This document shows positions 43,410-51,352 of a stretch of 64,000 bases of DNA, piece by piece. How positions within the stretch are numbered: position 1 is the stretch's first letter; each line of letters starts with the position of its first letter. The stretch is from positions 1 through 64,000 of the forward strand of contig JABXKC010000017.1 in assembly GCA_013375495.1 (NCBI GenBank). Reading direction: 5' to 3'. The DNA comes from Promethearchaeota archaeon (GTDB lineage Archaea; Asgardarchaeota; Lokiarchaeia; Sigynarchaeales; SOKP01). A program made the position numbers and the translations under genes. The notes below the pieces were generated by a model. The model did no database searches. It had not been told where the DNA came from and worked only from the letters and a program-made list of their open reading frames with translations.

Positions 43410-44810
43410 TTATAAGCTGGATATTACTCCTCTAATATTATTAATTCGTAAAGTAATTTCATTTAATTGTTTTTTAAGTATATTATTTTGCCTTTTAAAA
43501 TCAGCTTCTGATATCGAGCCCTTATTAAAATTTTTCTCTATGTCTTTGAAATTTCTTTCTAAGGAATAACGTCTTCCTTCGAGTGCGATTAATTCCTGAT
43601 AAAGTGCATCTTTATCATCAGAAACAATGTCCAAATTTGGAGTTTCTAAATCAGGTTCAGCTTTTTCACTGCTATTATTGAAATTTATAAAAGGTGTGAT
43701 ACTAGGGTCTTGCGTATCTTTACTTTTCTTTTTCCTCTTCTCATCCTTTTTCTTTTCTTCTATTTTTGCGGATTTTTCAGTAAATCCAATGATTTTTTGT
43801 GGTTTATCAGGAGATTTTGACCCCATGGAAGAAAAAACATTAAATAAATCAGAGCCACTTGACACAATTGATTCACTTTCGATTTCCTCAATTTTCACAG
43901 CTGAGATTTTAGGTTTTTCTATTAAAAATGGTTTAAGTTTAGTTGATTCTGAAGCAGATACCTCTTTTGGTTTATCTGGTATAAAAGATGTGATCTTCCT
44001 CTTTTCTGTTATTAGAGGTCTGTCCTTTGATTTTGCTTTTGATTCTTCAATAACAACAGTTTCTATATTAGGGACTTTTTTGGGAATAGGAGTTAAATCG
44101 TGATCTTCAACAGGTAAAGGTATTTCTTCGGGTTCCACAGGAATAGGAGTTAACTGCTCTTCAAATATGTCGTAGTTTTCGCTAACAGGTGTAGTTGGAG
44201 TTTTTGGGATTGATTGCTGTTTAACCTGAGGTGGTTTAACAAGTTTTTTTATTACAGGTATTTTAATTACAGGTGGAGCTAATTTTGCATTTGGATTAGG
44301 AGTTATTTTGTAAACTTCCCGTTTACGAGTTGGAGGTTTAACAGATTCGTCCTTCTTCTCCAGTTCTTTCTTAAGAGTGTCAATCGTCCCCTTTAAAGTC
44401 TCAATTTCCCCTTTAAACTGATCTGAAACTTTACTAAAGATATCTGTCAGATCAATTTCTGATTCTCCGTTTGCATGTTCAATGGGTGTTTTTTGTATGC
44501 CAGTTATTCCTTCTTCTTTAGGAGTTTCAACCCTTGCAGGTATATTTAAAATTTTCATAATATCATCTGGGAGACTTGTTTCTGAAAACCATAGATCGAG
44601 CGTATCCCAATCGTCTAATTTCTGTATAATCCCTTCGATAAAAGTAATTTCTTCGGAATATGTACTATTGTTCTTTAATCTACTGAATTGATTAATTAGT
44701 TTGTCTTTAGCTTCGATCTCGTCATCTGGTGTGGGTTTACCCTCTGTAAGAAAAGAAAAAATACTCTGAATTTCTTGCAGTGCTGAGTTATAGCTTCCTT
44801 GGTCGGTCAT
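43410..44810 (-). CDS. hypothetical protein with disordered linker and C-terminal coiled coil
   Basis: This 466-residue protein is built as a small helical N-terminal domain (~1-90), a long low-complexity middle (~100-390) rich in Lys, Pro, Glu and Ser with repeated 'TPIP', 'KP' and 'IPxK' words, and a ~65-residue C-terminal helical hairpin ('LIALEGRRYSLERNFKDIEK', 'ISEADFKRQNNILKKQLNEI'). The hairpin looks like a conserved domain that I have seen in archaeal proteins but cannot name. There are no membrane helices. A scaffold or adaptor role is likely but unproven. Confidence 0.72.
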   Translation of the reverse strand: MTDQGSYNSALQEIQSIFSFLTEGKPTPDDEIEAKDKLINQFSRLKNNSTYSEEITFIEGIIQKLDDWDTLDLWFSETSLPDDIMKILNIPARVETPKEEGITGIQKTPIEHANGESEIDLTDIFSKVSDQFKGEIETLKGTIDTLKKELEKKDESVKPPTRKREVYKITPNPNAKLAPPVIKIPVIKKLVKPPQVKQQSIPKTPTTPVSENYDIFEEQLTPIPVEPEEIPLPVEDHDLTPIPKKVPNIETVVIEESKAKSKDRPLITEKRKITSFIPDKPKEVSASESTKLKPFLIEKPKISAVKIEEIESESIVSSGSDLFNVFSSMGSKSPDKPQKIIGFTEKSAKIEEKKKDEKRKKKSKDTQDPSITPFINFNNSSEKAEPDLETPNLDIVSDDKDALYQELIALEGRRYSLERNFKDIEKNFNKGSISEADFKRQNNILKKQLNEITLRINNIRGVISSL

Positions 44811-44987
44811 AAGAGATATTTGAATAATTTATTTTTAATTCCTAATTAAAGCTTTATACTTATGTATAAAAAACCTTTTCACTAATTTATTTATTTGTAT
44901 TATATTTCTCATTTGGTGGTTATTTAATTGGAGGGAGTTTCTTATCTATTTTTTATTATATCTAATTTGAGCCAATTTTATTGGTGA

Positions 44988-45221
44988 TTGGCAGATACTC
45001 CTTATACCAAGAACAGTTACGGTCTTAAATTTTATCTTCCTCTATTTATTATTTTATTAATAATAATTACAGAAGGTTATGAAAACGATCGTATCTGGTA
45101 TTCCTCACATGGGAGTGCCGAAGATAGATGGCAAAATGAATATAATAATATATACTATGAAATGAAAGAAAAATTCGAAAAGGAATATTTAAACAAAGGA
45201 AAAGATAATAAGAGAGATTAA
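44988..45221 (+). CDS. small single-span membrane protein
   Basis: This 77-residue protein has one hydrophobic helix (~16-28, 'FYLPLFIILLIIIT') followed by a highly charged C-terminal half ('EMKEKFEKEYLNKGKDNKRD'). The start is TTG at 44988 and no ATG is available. The stop overlaps the hairpin at 45221. Not recognised, and coding status is moderate. Confidence 0.42.
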   Translation: MADTPYTKNSYGLKFYLPLFIILLIIITEGYENDRIWYSSHGSAEDRWQNEYNNIYYEMKEKFEKEYLNKGKDNKRD

Positions 45222-45241
45222 TTCTGCCAGATTGGCAGAAT
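45221..45241 (-). terminator. hairpin between convergent genes after rps11
   Basis: ATTCTGCCA (45221-45229), GAT loop, TGGCAGAAT (45233-45241): a perfect 9-bp stem with a 3-nt loop. On the minus strand it lies 16 bp after the rps11 stop and is followed by a pyrimidine-rich stretch. It overlaps the stop of the plus-strand small gene, so it may serve both directions. Confidence 0.55.
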
Positions 45242-45256
45242 GGGCGCTCTCCTCAA

Positions 45257-45655
45257 TTATACGCGCCTGCCGCGATGTCCGCCTTTACGCCTACAGTGGT
45301 CGTGGGATTTCGGGGTTACTTCCTCGATTCGACCGACGCGCAAACCAGAACGGGCGAGCGCACGTATGCATGCTTGAGCCCCTGGACCGGGAGTTTGGCT
45401 TTTATTCCCGCCGGGCGCCCTTACTTTAATGTGGATTCCGTTAACACCTTTATCTCTTAGTCCGTTAGCTACTCGAAAACCGCATTGCATAGCGGCGTAA
45501 GGATTAGATTCGTCTCGATCAGCTTTAACGACCATGCCACCAGTACATTTTGCGAACGTTTCAGCACCGCTCAAATCAGTAGCCGTAACAATGGTGTTAT
45601 TGTAGCTACTAAAGATGTGAACGATTGCCCATTTAAGTTCTTCTTTTTTACTCAT
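45257..45655 (-). CDS. rps11: 30S ribosomal protein S11
   Basis: This 132-residue S11 (uS11) has '[21 protein letters not shown]' in part, '[18 protein letters not shown]', '[20 protein letters not shown]' and the C-terminal '[19 protein letters not shown]', the expected archaeal/eukaryotic tail. It is part of the platform of the small subunit. It starts 13 bp after the rps4 stop and is last in an S13-S4-S11 operon, the usual archaeal order. The local GC content is raised as in many ribosomal protein genes. Confidence 0.97.
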   Translation of the reverse strand: MSKKEELKWAIVHIFSSYNNTIVTATDLSGAETFAKCTGGMVVKADRDESNPYAAMQCGFRVANGLRDKGVNGIHIKVRAPGGNKSQTPGPGAQACIRALARSGLRVGRIEEVTPKSHDHCRRKGGHRGRRV

Positions 45656-45667
45656 AATTATTACCTA

Positions 45668-46171
45668 TTAAGTGCTTTCTTTTATTGTGGTGAGTGGACT
45701 TTTTGCGACATAGCCAACCATATCCTCTTCTGCTCTTTTTACGATATAAGAGGGTGCGTTTATTTTTTTGCCTTTAACTTGAATATGTCCGTGAACGACA
45801 AATTGTCTTGCTTGGTAAATTGATTTCGCTAGTCCTTTCTCGAATACGATTGTTTGTAGCCTTCTTTTTAAGATTTCTTCGACAGTAAGCAACAGTACAT
45901 CCTCAAATCCTGCGTCTGGACCTAATACGCCGAGTTTAATGAGTTTTTGGATTAAAGTTTGTTGAACTTCTGTAGCTCGTTCTCGAGGTAATGATCTTGA
46001 TTTTCGCGCTAAGTCTCGCCAATTTCCTAACATAGTTCGCATTTTCCAGAACTCACGCTTGTTTCTAAGACCATATCTTCCTAAGAATTCGAGTTCTTCA
46101 ACCAGTCTTTCTGTTTGGAACGGGTGTTTTGGTTTTTTAAATTTCTTCTTTAATCTTCTAGGATCTCCGAT
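45668..46171 (-). CDS. rps4: 30S ribosomal protein S4, apparent AUC start
   Basis: This 167-residue S4 (uS4) carries the S4 RNA-binding domain near the C-terminus ('RLQTIVFEKGLAKSIYQARQFVVHGHIQVKGKKI' in parts). Calling from the first ATG (46042) would drop 43 conserved residues that read 'GDPRRLKKKFKKPKHPFQTE' and on, the normal archaeal S4 N-terminus. In frame, a TGA lies at 46178-46180 and the only position matching the initiator of 'MGDP' is ATC at 46169-46171. AAGGTGA (46178-46184) precedes it by 6 nt, good for ribosome binding. An out-of-frame ATG at 46174-46176 gives only eight codons. Confidence 0.92.
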   Translation of the reverse strand: MGDPRRLKKKFKKPKHPFQTERLVEELEFLGRYGLRNKREFWKMRTMLGNWRDLARKSRSLPRERATEVQQTLIQKLIKLGVLGPDAGFEDVLLLTVEEILKRRLQTIVFEKGLAKSIYQARQFVVHGHIQVKGKKINAPSYIVKRAEEDMVGYVAKSPLTTIKEST

Positions 46172-46177
46172 CTCATA

Positions 46178-46184
46178 TCACCTT
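46178..46184 (-). promoter_or_regulatory. Shine-Dalgarno deciding the AUC start of rps4
   Basis: AAGGTGA on the minus strand is complementary to the archaeal 16S 3' end (anti-SD CACCTCC/TCACCTCC). It is 6 nt from the ATC at 46171, the same spacing as for the ATT start of the HIT gene. It begins inside the TAA of rps13, indicating coupled translation. Confidence 0.65.
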
Positions 46185-46665
46185 ATTTTTGACTTTTCAA
46201 TTTTTTTCTTATTACACCAACGACTAATCCGTGTCGTCCGGTGCTTTTGGTTCTTTGACCTCTTACTTTTAATCCTTGATGATGTCGGACGCCTTTATAA
46301 CTTCTGATCCTTTTCATTCTATCGATGTCTCTTTTTACAGATAATTCGAGCCGATTTCCTATGATGTGCAAATTCTCTCCAGTGACTAAATCATTCTTAC
46401 GGTTAACCATCCAAGCAGGAATTCCATTTGTTACTGGATCCAAAATGATTTCTTCAATTCTATTCAAATCTTTTTCAGGTATAGCTCCAATTCTCATATC
46501 AGGGTTGATTTCCGCGATCATAATTATTGCTTGAGCGAATCTTTTTCCAATTCCTCTTATTTGAGTTAAGCCATGTTCTACTTTAGCATTCCCATCCACT
46601 TGTGATCTTAAGTTTCTAAAAAAAACTTTTTCTCGAAAGTTACTTGGTCTTGTAGTTAAACTCAT
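46183..46665 (-). CDS. rps13: 30S ribosomal protein S13
   Basis: This 160-residue S13 (uS13) has 'LRSQVDGNAKVEHGLTQIRGIGKRFAQ' in parts, helix-hairpin 'IRGIGKRFAQAIIM', and C-terminal 'GVRHHQGLKVRGQRTKSTGRHG', the signature that contacts the mRNA channel and P-site tRNA. It is the first gene of the S13-S4-S11 operon, with an AT-rich promoter region at 46666-46780 shared by position with the end of the frhB-like gene. Confidence 0.97.
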   Translation of the reverse strand: MSLTTRPSNFREKVFFRNLRSQVDGNAKVEHGLTQIRGIGKRFAQAIIMIAEINPDMRIGAIPEKDLNRIEEIILDPVTNGIPAWMVNRKNDLVTGENLHIIGNRLELSVKRDIDRMKRIRSYKGVRHHQGLKVRGQRTKSTGRHGLVVGVIRKKLKSQK

Positions 46666-46780
46666 TTTACTGATAATTTATTACTTAAAGATATAATTCT
46701 TAATATAAAATTTAATATTAATTTTATGGTTTAGAAAGAAAGAAGGTATAAACGAGAAAAAAATAGAAAGAGACTATTAT

Positions 46781-48274
46781 CTAATATTGAGGAAACCTTA
46801 CATTCTCATCTTTTTTCTTTTCGATATGCTTAGTACATTTATTTCTTTTTGATTTTGCTATCCTTTCGAGGAGTGGTAATCCTGGTTTAACGTCAGCTAG
46901 CGCTTTTGATTCAATTAAATCGTTTTCAATCAGTTTGCTATAGAGTTCCTTTCCGGTTTCGTTTCTTATAAGAACTGTATTCCACCCTGAGGGAGATCCT
47001 ATAGAACCAATTGAAATATCGGCAGATTCGGAAGTTAAATCAAAACAAACCTCACAATCTTCTCGAGCTAAATGTCCAATTTCTTTAATTGGAACCGTTA
47101 ATTCTTCACCAGAATTAGTATACACAAAGAACTTTCCTTTATTAATATCAGTCTTTTTTACATCTTTTACATTTACTTTTAGAATCTCGCAAATTTTTAT
47201 GAGAGATTCGTAGGAGAAAGACTCCATACAAAAGATACCAATGCGATATTTAATTTGGTTTAGTGAAGGAATACGGATGTTGTAAACTGCTGATTTGAGC
47301 AACGCTTGCATCATACACGGAACTCCAACAACAGCTAAATTTGATATGTTTTTATTAAGTTCGCTTAAAACTTTTAAACTGGGGTTATTTACATATTTAG
47401 TCCCTGTAGTTAATAGAATATCCTCTTTGCTCCGAAGTATTATTGGTTCCGGTCTCCAAGGAGTATTGCTCATTTTTGCTCCTAAAGCTAAATCAATGGT
47501 TTTAGAGTCGAAGAGATAGTGTAAGCAGGTGCTGGTGATTCCTCCATCTTGGCAAACCTTAGCAATGTCTTTTAATTTGGTTCGTGCAGAATAGGCTTCT
47601 AAGTAATGGCCAACTTGAGAATAATTCTTAATTTCTGAAGATTTATCTTGAGTCATGTTTAAAACGCTAACAGGTAGATAACTACGAGGACATACAAAAA
47701 AGCAAAGACCGCACCTAATACACTTGTCCTCGTCAATTTTACCAAAACCGTTATAGACGTCTAAACAGTTAACAGGACAAATACCAACACACAATCCACA
47801 TCCGGAGCAATTTTGAGTTTCAAATATAGTTTTAACGGGTTCATAAACTGATTTTACCCTTGATGGATCGACATCGTACGTCTCAATATTGAAATCTTTA
47901 AAAGAAGTTGATTCAGGAGTGTTTTCATCTCCTTCAAAAGTATCGTAGATTTTATTTACTTCGATAAGGTTCTCGTTTCTTAATAACTCTAACAAACTTA
48001 AAGTCTTTCTCACTTCAATAAAGTTTTCCTCTGAAAATTTCTTAATTGCTTTAAAATTATTAGAACCAGGATTAGATAAATAATTGAAAAACTTATATTT
48101 CAAAAGTTCTTCGTCGAACATCTTGAACAATATTTCTTCGTATTGTTCCTCGTTGTAGATACCAGAATCTAAAATTTCTTTCTTAGCATCAATTAATACG
48201 CGAATCCGATACGAATCTAAAGTAACGGCTATATCTTTTAAGCCTTTCTTTGAAATTTTAAGCTTGGAACTCAT
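46781..48274 (-). CDS. FrhB/FdhB-like F420-binding iron-sulfur oxidoreductase
   Basis: This is a 497-residue protein. The N-terminal ~140 residues are helical. Two ferredoxin motifs follow: 'CSGCGLCVGICPVNCLDVY' and 'CIRCGLCFFVCPRSYL'. The remaining ~290 residues match the coenzyme F420 hydrogenase/dehydrogenase beta-subunit domains: 'AKVCQDGGITSTCLHYLF', 'TGTKYVNNPSLKVLSELN', 'VGVPCMMQALLKS', 'GIFCMESFSYESL' and 'CEVCFDLTSESADISIGSIG' in parts. FrhB carries FAD and transfers hydride with F420. It is third in the operon after the selenoprotein genes hdrA and mvhD, so the complex probably couples F420H2 with HdrA flavin chemistry. ATG at 48274 preferred over GTG at 48286. Confidence 0.88.
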   Translation of the reverse strand: MSSKLKISKKGLKDIAVTLDSYRIRVLIDAKKEILDSGIYNEEQYEEILFKMFDEELLKYKFFNYLSNPGSNNFKAIKKFSEENFIEVRKTLSLLELLRNENLIEVNKIYDTFEGDENTPESTSFKDFNIETYDVDPSRVKSVYEPVKTIFETQNCSGCGLCVGICPVNCLDVYNGFGKIDEDKCIRCGLCFFVCPRSYLPVSVLNMTQDKSSEIKNYSQVGHYLEAYSARTKLKDIAKVCQDGGITSTCLHYLFDSKTIDLALGAKMSNTPWRPEPIILRSKEDILLTTGTKYVNNPSLKVLSELNKNISNLAVVGVPCMMQALLKSAVYNIRIPSLNQIKYRIGIFCMESFSYESLIKICEILKVNVKDVKKTDINKGKFFVYTNSGEELTVPIKEIGHLAREDCEVCFDLTSESADISIGSIGSPSGWNTVLIRNETGKELYSKLIENDLIESKALADVKPGLPLLERIAKSKRNKCTKHIEKKKDENVRFPQY

Positions 48275-48392
48275 TTTTTTTAACACAATGTTGTTTTATT
48301 AATATATCTTTAACTCCGAAAACTCATGCTGTGAGTTAGTTACCTCCTAACTAAACTTTTTTAGAAGGATCATCCTACTTCGGATTAATTTT
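48275..48392 (-). promoter_or_regulatory. candidate SECIS-bearing spacer after mvhD
   Basis: This 118-nt spacer between mvhD and the frhB-like gene is dense in inverted repeats. In RNA sense: an outer pair TCCGAA (48379-48384) / TTCGGA (48315-48320); hairpin TTAGTTA-GGAGG-TAACTAA (48336-48354); hairpin AACTCA-CAGCA-TGAGTT (48321-48337), whose arm slightly overlaps the previous one. Archaeal SECIS elements usually lie in the 3' UTR of selenoprotein genes, and hdrA has only 21 nt before mvhD. Which fold is right cannot be decided by eye. A strong AGGAGG in the hairpin loop is an alternative ribosome-binding explanation. Confidence 0.4.
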
Positions 48393-48803
48393 TTATTTTG
48401 GTAGAGGAGGAAGAAGTCCTACTTTATGAGTAATATCTTCTACTGATTTAATGAATTTTTCAACTTCAGCTGCTGAGCAGAAATATTGTTGAATTCGCTC
48501 TTCTGCAAGACCTAAGTGTGTGAACAATCTCTTTAAAAACTTAACATGCTCGTAAGTATTCATATTCCCGTTCCCAAATTCACATTCACCTTCTTTTCAA
48601 GAGACAATAGCTACTCCATCAGCGCCATTTAGAAAACTCGCCATTATTAAATGGATACCTATTCTTCCTGTGCATTTTACCCTTATTAAGTGGAAATTAG
48701 TAGAGTACGATTTTCTCGTAGTGCCCGTTAGATCTGCTGCAGAATATCCTCACTTTTCACATCCAAAAGCTATAATTTTTCGCTCTTTTATATTTTCTGT
48801 CAT
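48393..48803 (-). CDS. mvhD: MvhD/VhuD-family hydrogenase-associated iron-sulfur protein with two selenocysteines
   Basis: Reading from ATG 48801-48803 in one frame to TAA 48393-48395 gives 136 residues interrupted by TGA at 48750-48752 (codon 18) and 48597-48599 (codon 69). The translation matches MvhD/FrhD: 'AFGCEK-U-GYSAADLTGTTR' where the family has CxWCSYAGADLAG, 'RVKCTGRI' (family RVMCSGRV), 'FLNGADGVAIVS-U-KEGECEFGNGN' (family GC-x-x-GDCHY). Both TGAs fall on conserved Cys. MvhD binds a [2Fe-2S] cluster and passes electrons to HdrA. It lies 21 bp after hdrA. It is missed by standard ORF calling. Confidence 0.9.
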
Positions 48804-48824
48804 GTTGTATCTTCTCTAATCTTT

Positions 48825-50825
48825 CTAATTTTCGATTTTAGTAGGTTTTTTTGGTATCTTTTCGATTTCAACTTTTCCGATTCCTTTGATTTCAGCCTCA
48901 AATTGACTATCTCGATAATATTTTAGATCTATTGCTCGTGCTGGACATGAAGAAATGCATACTCCACATCCTTTACATTTTAACTCGTCCACTATTGCAA
49001 TTTCGTTTTTATCAACGCTTATTGCTCCATATTCGCATAACTTTTCGCATCTATAGCACCCTAAACATAAGGTTTCATCGACTTCAGCGATAATTAATTC
49101 TTGCGTAATGGTTTTATGTGAGAGTAACGCAGAAGCTTTACTTGCAGCTGCTAGGGCCGTAGAAACGGAATAGGGGATGTTTTTTGGTCCTGTAGCGCTT
49201 CCACAGATGTAAATACCCATGTTTTTGGTTTCTTGAGGTTTTAAACAACCATGAATTTCGGTTAAAAAGCCGTTAGGTCCTTTACCTAAACCCAATACTT
49301 CGATTGCTTCGATAGTTCCTTTAGAAGGATTCATTCCAGTAGATAAAACTACCATATCTGCCCTAATCTTAATTAGTTCACCAGTTAGAGAAGAATATGC
49401 TCGAACCATTAAGTTATGATCCGCATCTTCATTAATTTCACCTACTTTCCCCCGAATCATTCTCACATCAGCTTCTCTTATTTTTCTATAATATTCCTCG
49501 TTGCCTTTATCAGTTGTTCTAATGTCAATATAAAATATGATGACATCCATTTCAGGATATTCTTGTTTCAATAATTGGGCGTTTTTGAGAGCGACACTAC
49601 AACACACCATGGAACAATAGGGGTTGGCTTTTAAAGACCTAGAACCAACGCATTGGATCATTACGACAGTCTTTGGCGTTTTTCCGTCAGACATTCTATA
49701 TAAATGCCCTCCAGTTGGTCCTATTGGGCTTAACAAGCTTTCTAATTCAATCTGAGTAATAACATTTGGATAAATTCCGTAATTGTATTCATTGGTCTCG
49801 ATTATTGGATATTCATCATAACCCGTAGCAACAATCACGGCGCCCACTTTAACTTCAACGATTTCAGCTTCTTGTTCAAAATCGATAGCTTCTGCGGGAC
49901 ATTCGCGTTCTCAATTTTTGCAATCAATACAGACGCTTTTATCCATAACAGCGTATTTAGGAACTGCTTGGGGAAATGGAATATAAATCGCATTTCTTTC
50001 GCCAATTCCGCCATAAAATTCATTAGGAACTTTTATCGGACACTTCGTAGTACACAAGCCACACCCGGTACAATTGCTCTCGTTAACATACCGTGGATTT
50101 TTACGGATCTTAACATTATAATCCCCAGTAATACCACTAAACTCAATAATATCGCTGTAAGTAAATAATTTTATATTAGGATGTTTTGAAGCGTTTACCA
50201 TTATAGGGGCGAGAACTCATATGCCACAATCGTCGGTAGGATAGATTCGATCTAATTGGGCCATCTTTCCTCCAATCGTAGCTTCTTTTTCAACCAAATA
50301 TACTTGTATTCCGTGATCTGCTAAGTCTAATGCCGCGTTCATCCCGGCAATTCCCGCACCAATAACTAATGCGGCTCTTTCTACGGGAATTTCTTTGTAA
50401 GGAACGTTTTCTAATTCCCTTGCTCTATTTATTCCGGCTCGAACTAAGCGTTTTGCTTTTTCTGTTGCATTATCTTTATCTCCTTGATGAACAAAAGAGC
50501 AGTGTTCTCTTAGATTTACCATTTCGAAATAATACGGGCTTAAACCTGCTTCCACTAAAACGGCACGATAAGTTGGTTCATGTATTTTAGGCGTACAAGC
50601 TGCAACAACAATTCTATTTAAACTTAATTCTAAGATGTCGTTTTTAATAATTTGTTGCCCAGGATCGCTACAGGTAAAATTGTTTGTTCTTGCTATAACA
50701 ACATTGGGTAACGGTTCAGCAAAATCTTTAACGGCATCGCAATCAAGGTGAGCACCAATATTAACTCCTCATCTACACACATATACTCCTATTCTTATTT
50801 TATCAATGGTCTGCTTTTCAGACAA
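48825..50825 (-). CDS. hdrA: HdrA-like electron-bifurcating subunit with three selenocysteines
   Basis: One frame of 667 codons runs from TTG (50823-50825) to the stop at 48825 with TGA at 50769-50771 (residue 19), 50217-50219 (203) and 49908-49910 (306). Each replaces a family Cys: 'VYVCR-U-GVNIG' (family VCHCGVNIG), 'YPTDDCGI-U-VLAP' (family DDCAxCILAP), 'CIDCKN-U-ERECP' (ferredoxin CxxCxxCxxxCP). Also present: FAD loop 'GAGIAGMNAALDLA', ferredoxin 'CTGCGLCTTKCP', 'CCSVALKNAQLLKQ', and C-terminal 'CLGCYRCEKLCEYGAI' and 'CKGCGVCISSCPARAI'. HdrA is the flavin-bifurcating subunit of heterodisulfide-reductase complexes. A TAA directly precedes the TTG, and GGTGA sits 5 nt upstream. HdrB and HdrC are not in the window. 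Confidence 0.92.
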
Positions 50826-51041
50826 TTAATTCACCTTTAGTTAAAACATCACCATAATAATAATTTGCTTTTACTTCGGTATAATATTTTAATAAAACCC
50901 TTTTGTGTTTGGAAATTATGGAAATAATTTATTTTTTCTGGTTAATTTCAACCTTATTAAAATTTGTTACCGATTTAGTCCAATTTTTTTATTGAAAATT
51001 AGTTAGTAAAATTTCTTACATTATATCTCATTAACTTTTTT
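50826..51041. other. AT-rich divergent promoter region of hdrA and a small gene
   Basis: It holds the ribosome-binding GGTGA for hdrA (minus) and A/T-rich TATA-like stretches (for example ATTTTAATAAAACC near 50889). No further gene is seen. Confidence 0.4.
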
Positions 51042-51251
51042 ATGGTAAATTCATTATATGTTAGTATGGTGGAGCAAGAAGAAAATAAAAAGGAAGAGTT
51101 CGCCAGAGAATTTATGACCGAAGAAGGTTTGAAAGGGAAAGCAAAGCGAATAAAAATCATGAATATTATCGATAAAGTAGGATACAATAAAGATAAAATT
51201 AAGGTTGCCTATTTGCGGTCAACTATATCTGAAAGAATTCATCATGAATAA
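51042..51251 (+). CDS. small charged protein
   Basis: This 69-residue protein has a charged body: 'MVEQEENKKEEFAREFMTEE' then 'GLKGKAKRIKIMNIIDKVGY'. No hydrophobic segment. The start could be 51042 or the internal ATG at 51066, where the protein reads 'MVEQEENK'. An AT-rich TATA-like stretch lies ~20 bp before 51042, suggesting a leaderless transcript. Not recognised. Confidence 0.5.
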   Translation: MVNSLYVSMVEQEENKKEEFAREFMTEEGLKGKAKRIKIMNIIDKVGYNKDKIKVAYLRSTISERIHHE

Positions 51252-51352
51252 CTCATTTGTTTTTTAACAAATTCTAATTATTTTCATAAATTAATTTAAT
51301 GATTGTTTATAATAGAAATTAGAAATTTTATATTTTATATAGAGAGTAAATC

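Noticed and set aside
43627..44103. 158-codon plus-strand ORF opposite the low-complexity hypothetical gene
   Set aside because: Its Phe/Ser-rich composition is the expected reverse complement of a Lys/Glu/Ser-rich gene; the minus strand has a better start and conserved-looking C-terminal helices.
45232..45429. Plus-strand ORFs over rps11
   Set aside because: They overlap the conserved S11 gene on the other strand and carry no recognisable protein.
46174..46176. ATG at 46174-46176 as the start of rps4
   Set aside because: It is out of frame with the S4 sequence and gives only eight codons before a stop.
48825..50555. Treating the three hdrA fragments (50555-50217, 50201-49911, 49847-48825) as separate genes or a pseudogene
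   Set aside because: They share one frame, each break is a single TGA replacing a conserved Cys, and the TGA codons fit a known selenoprotein family.
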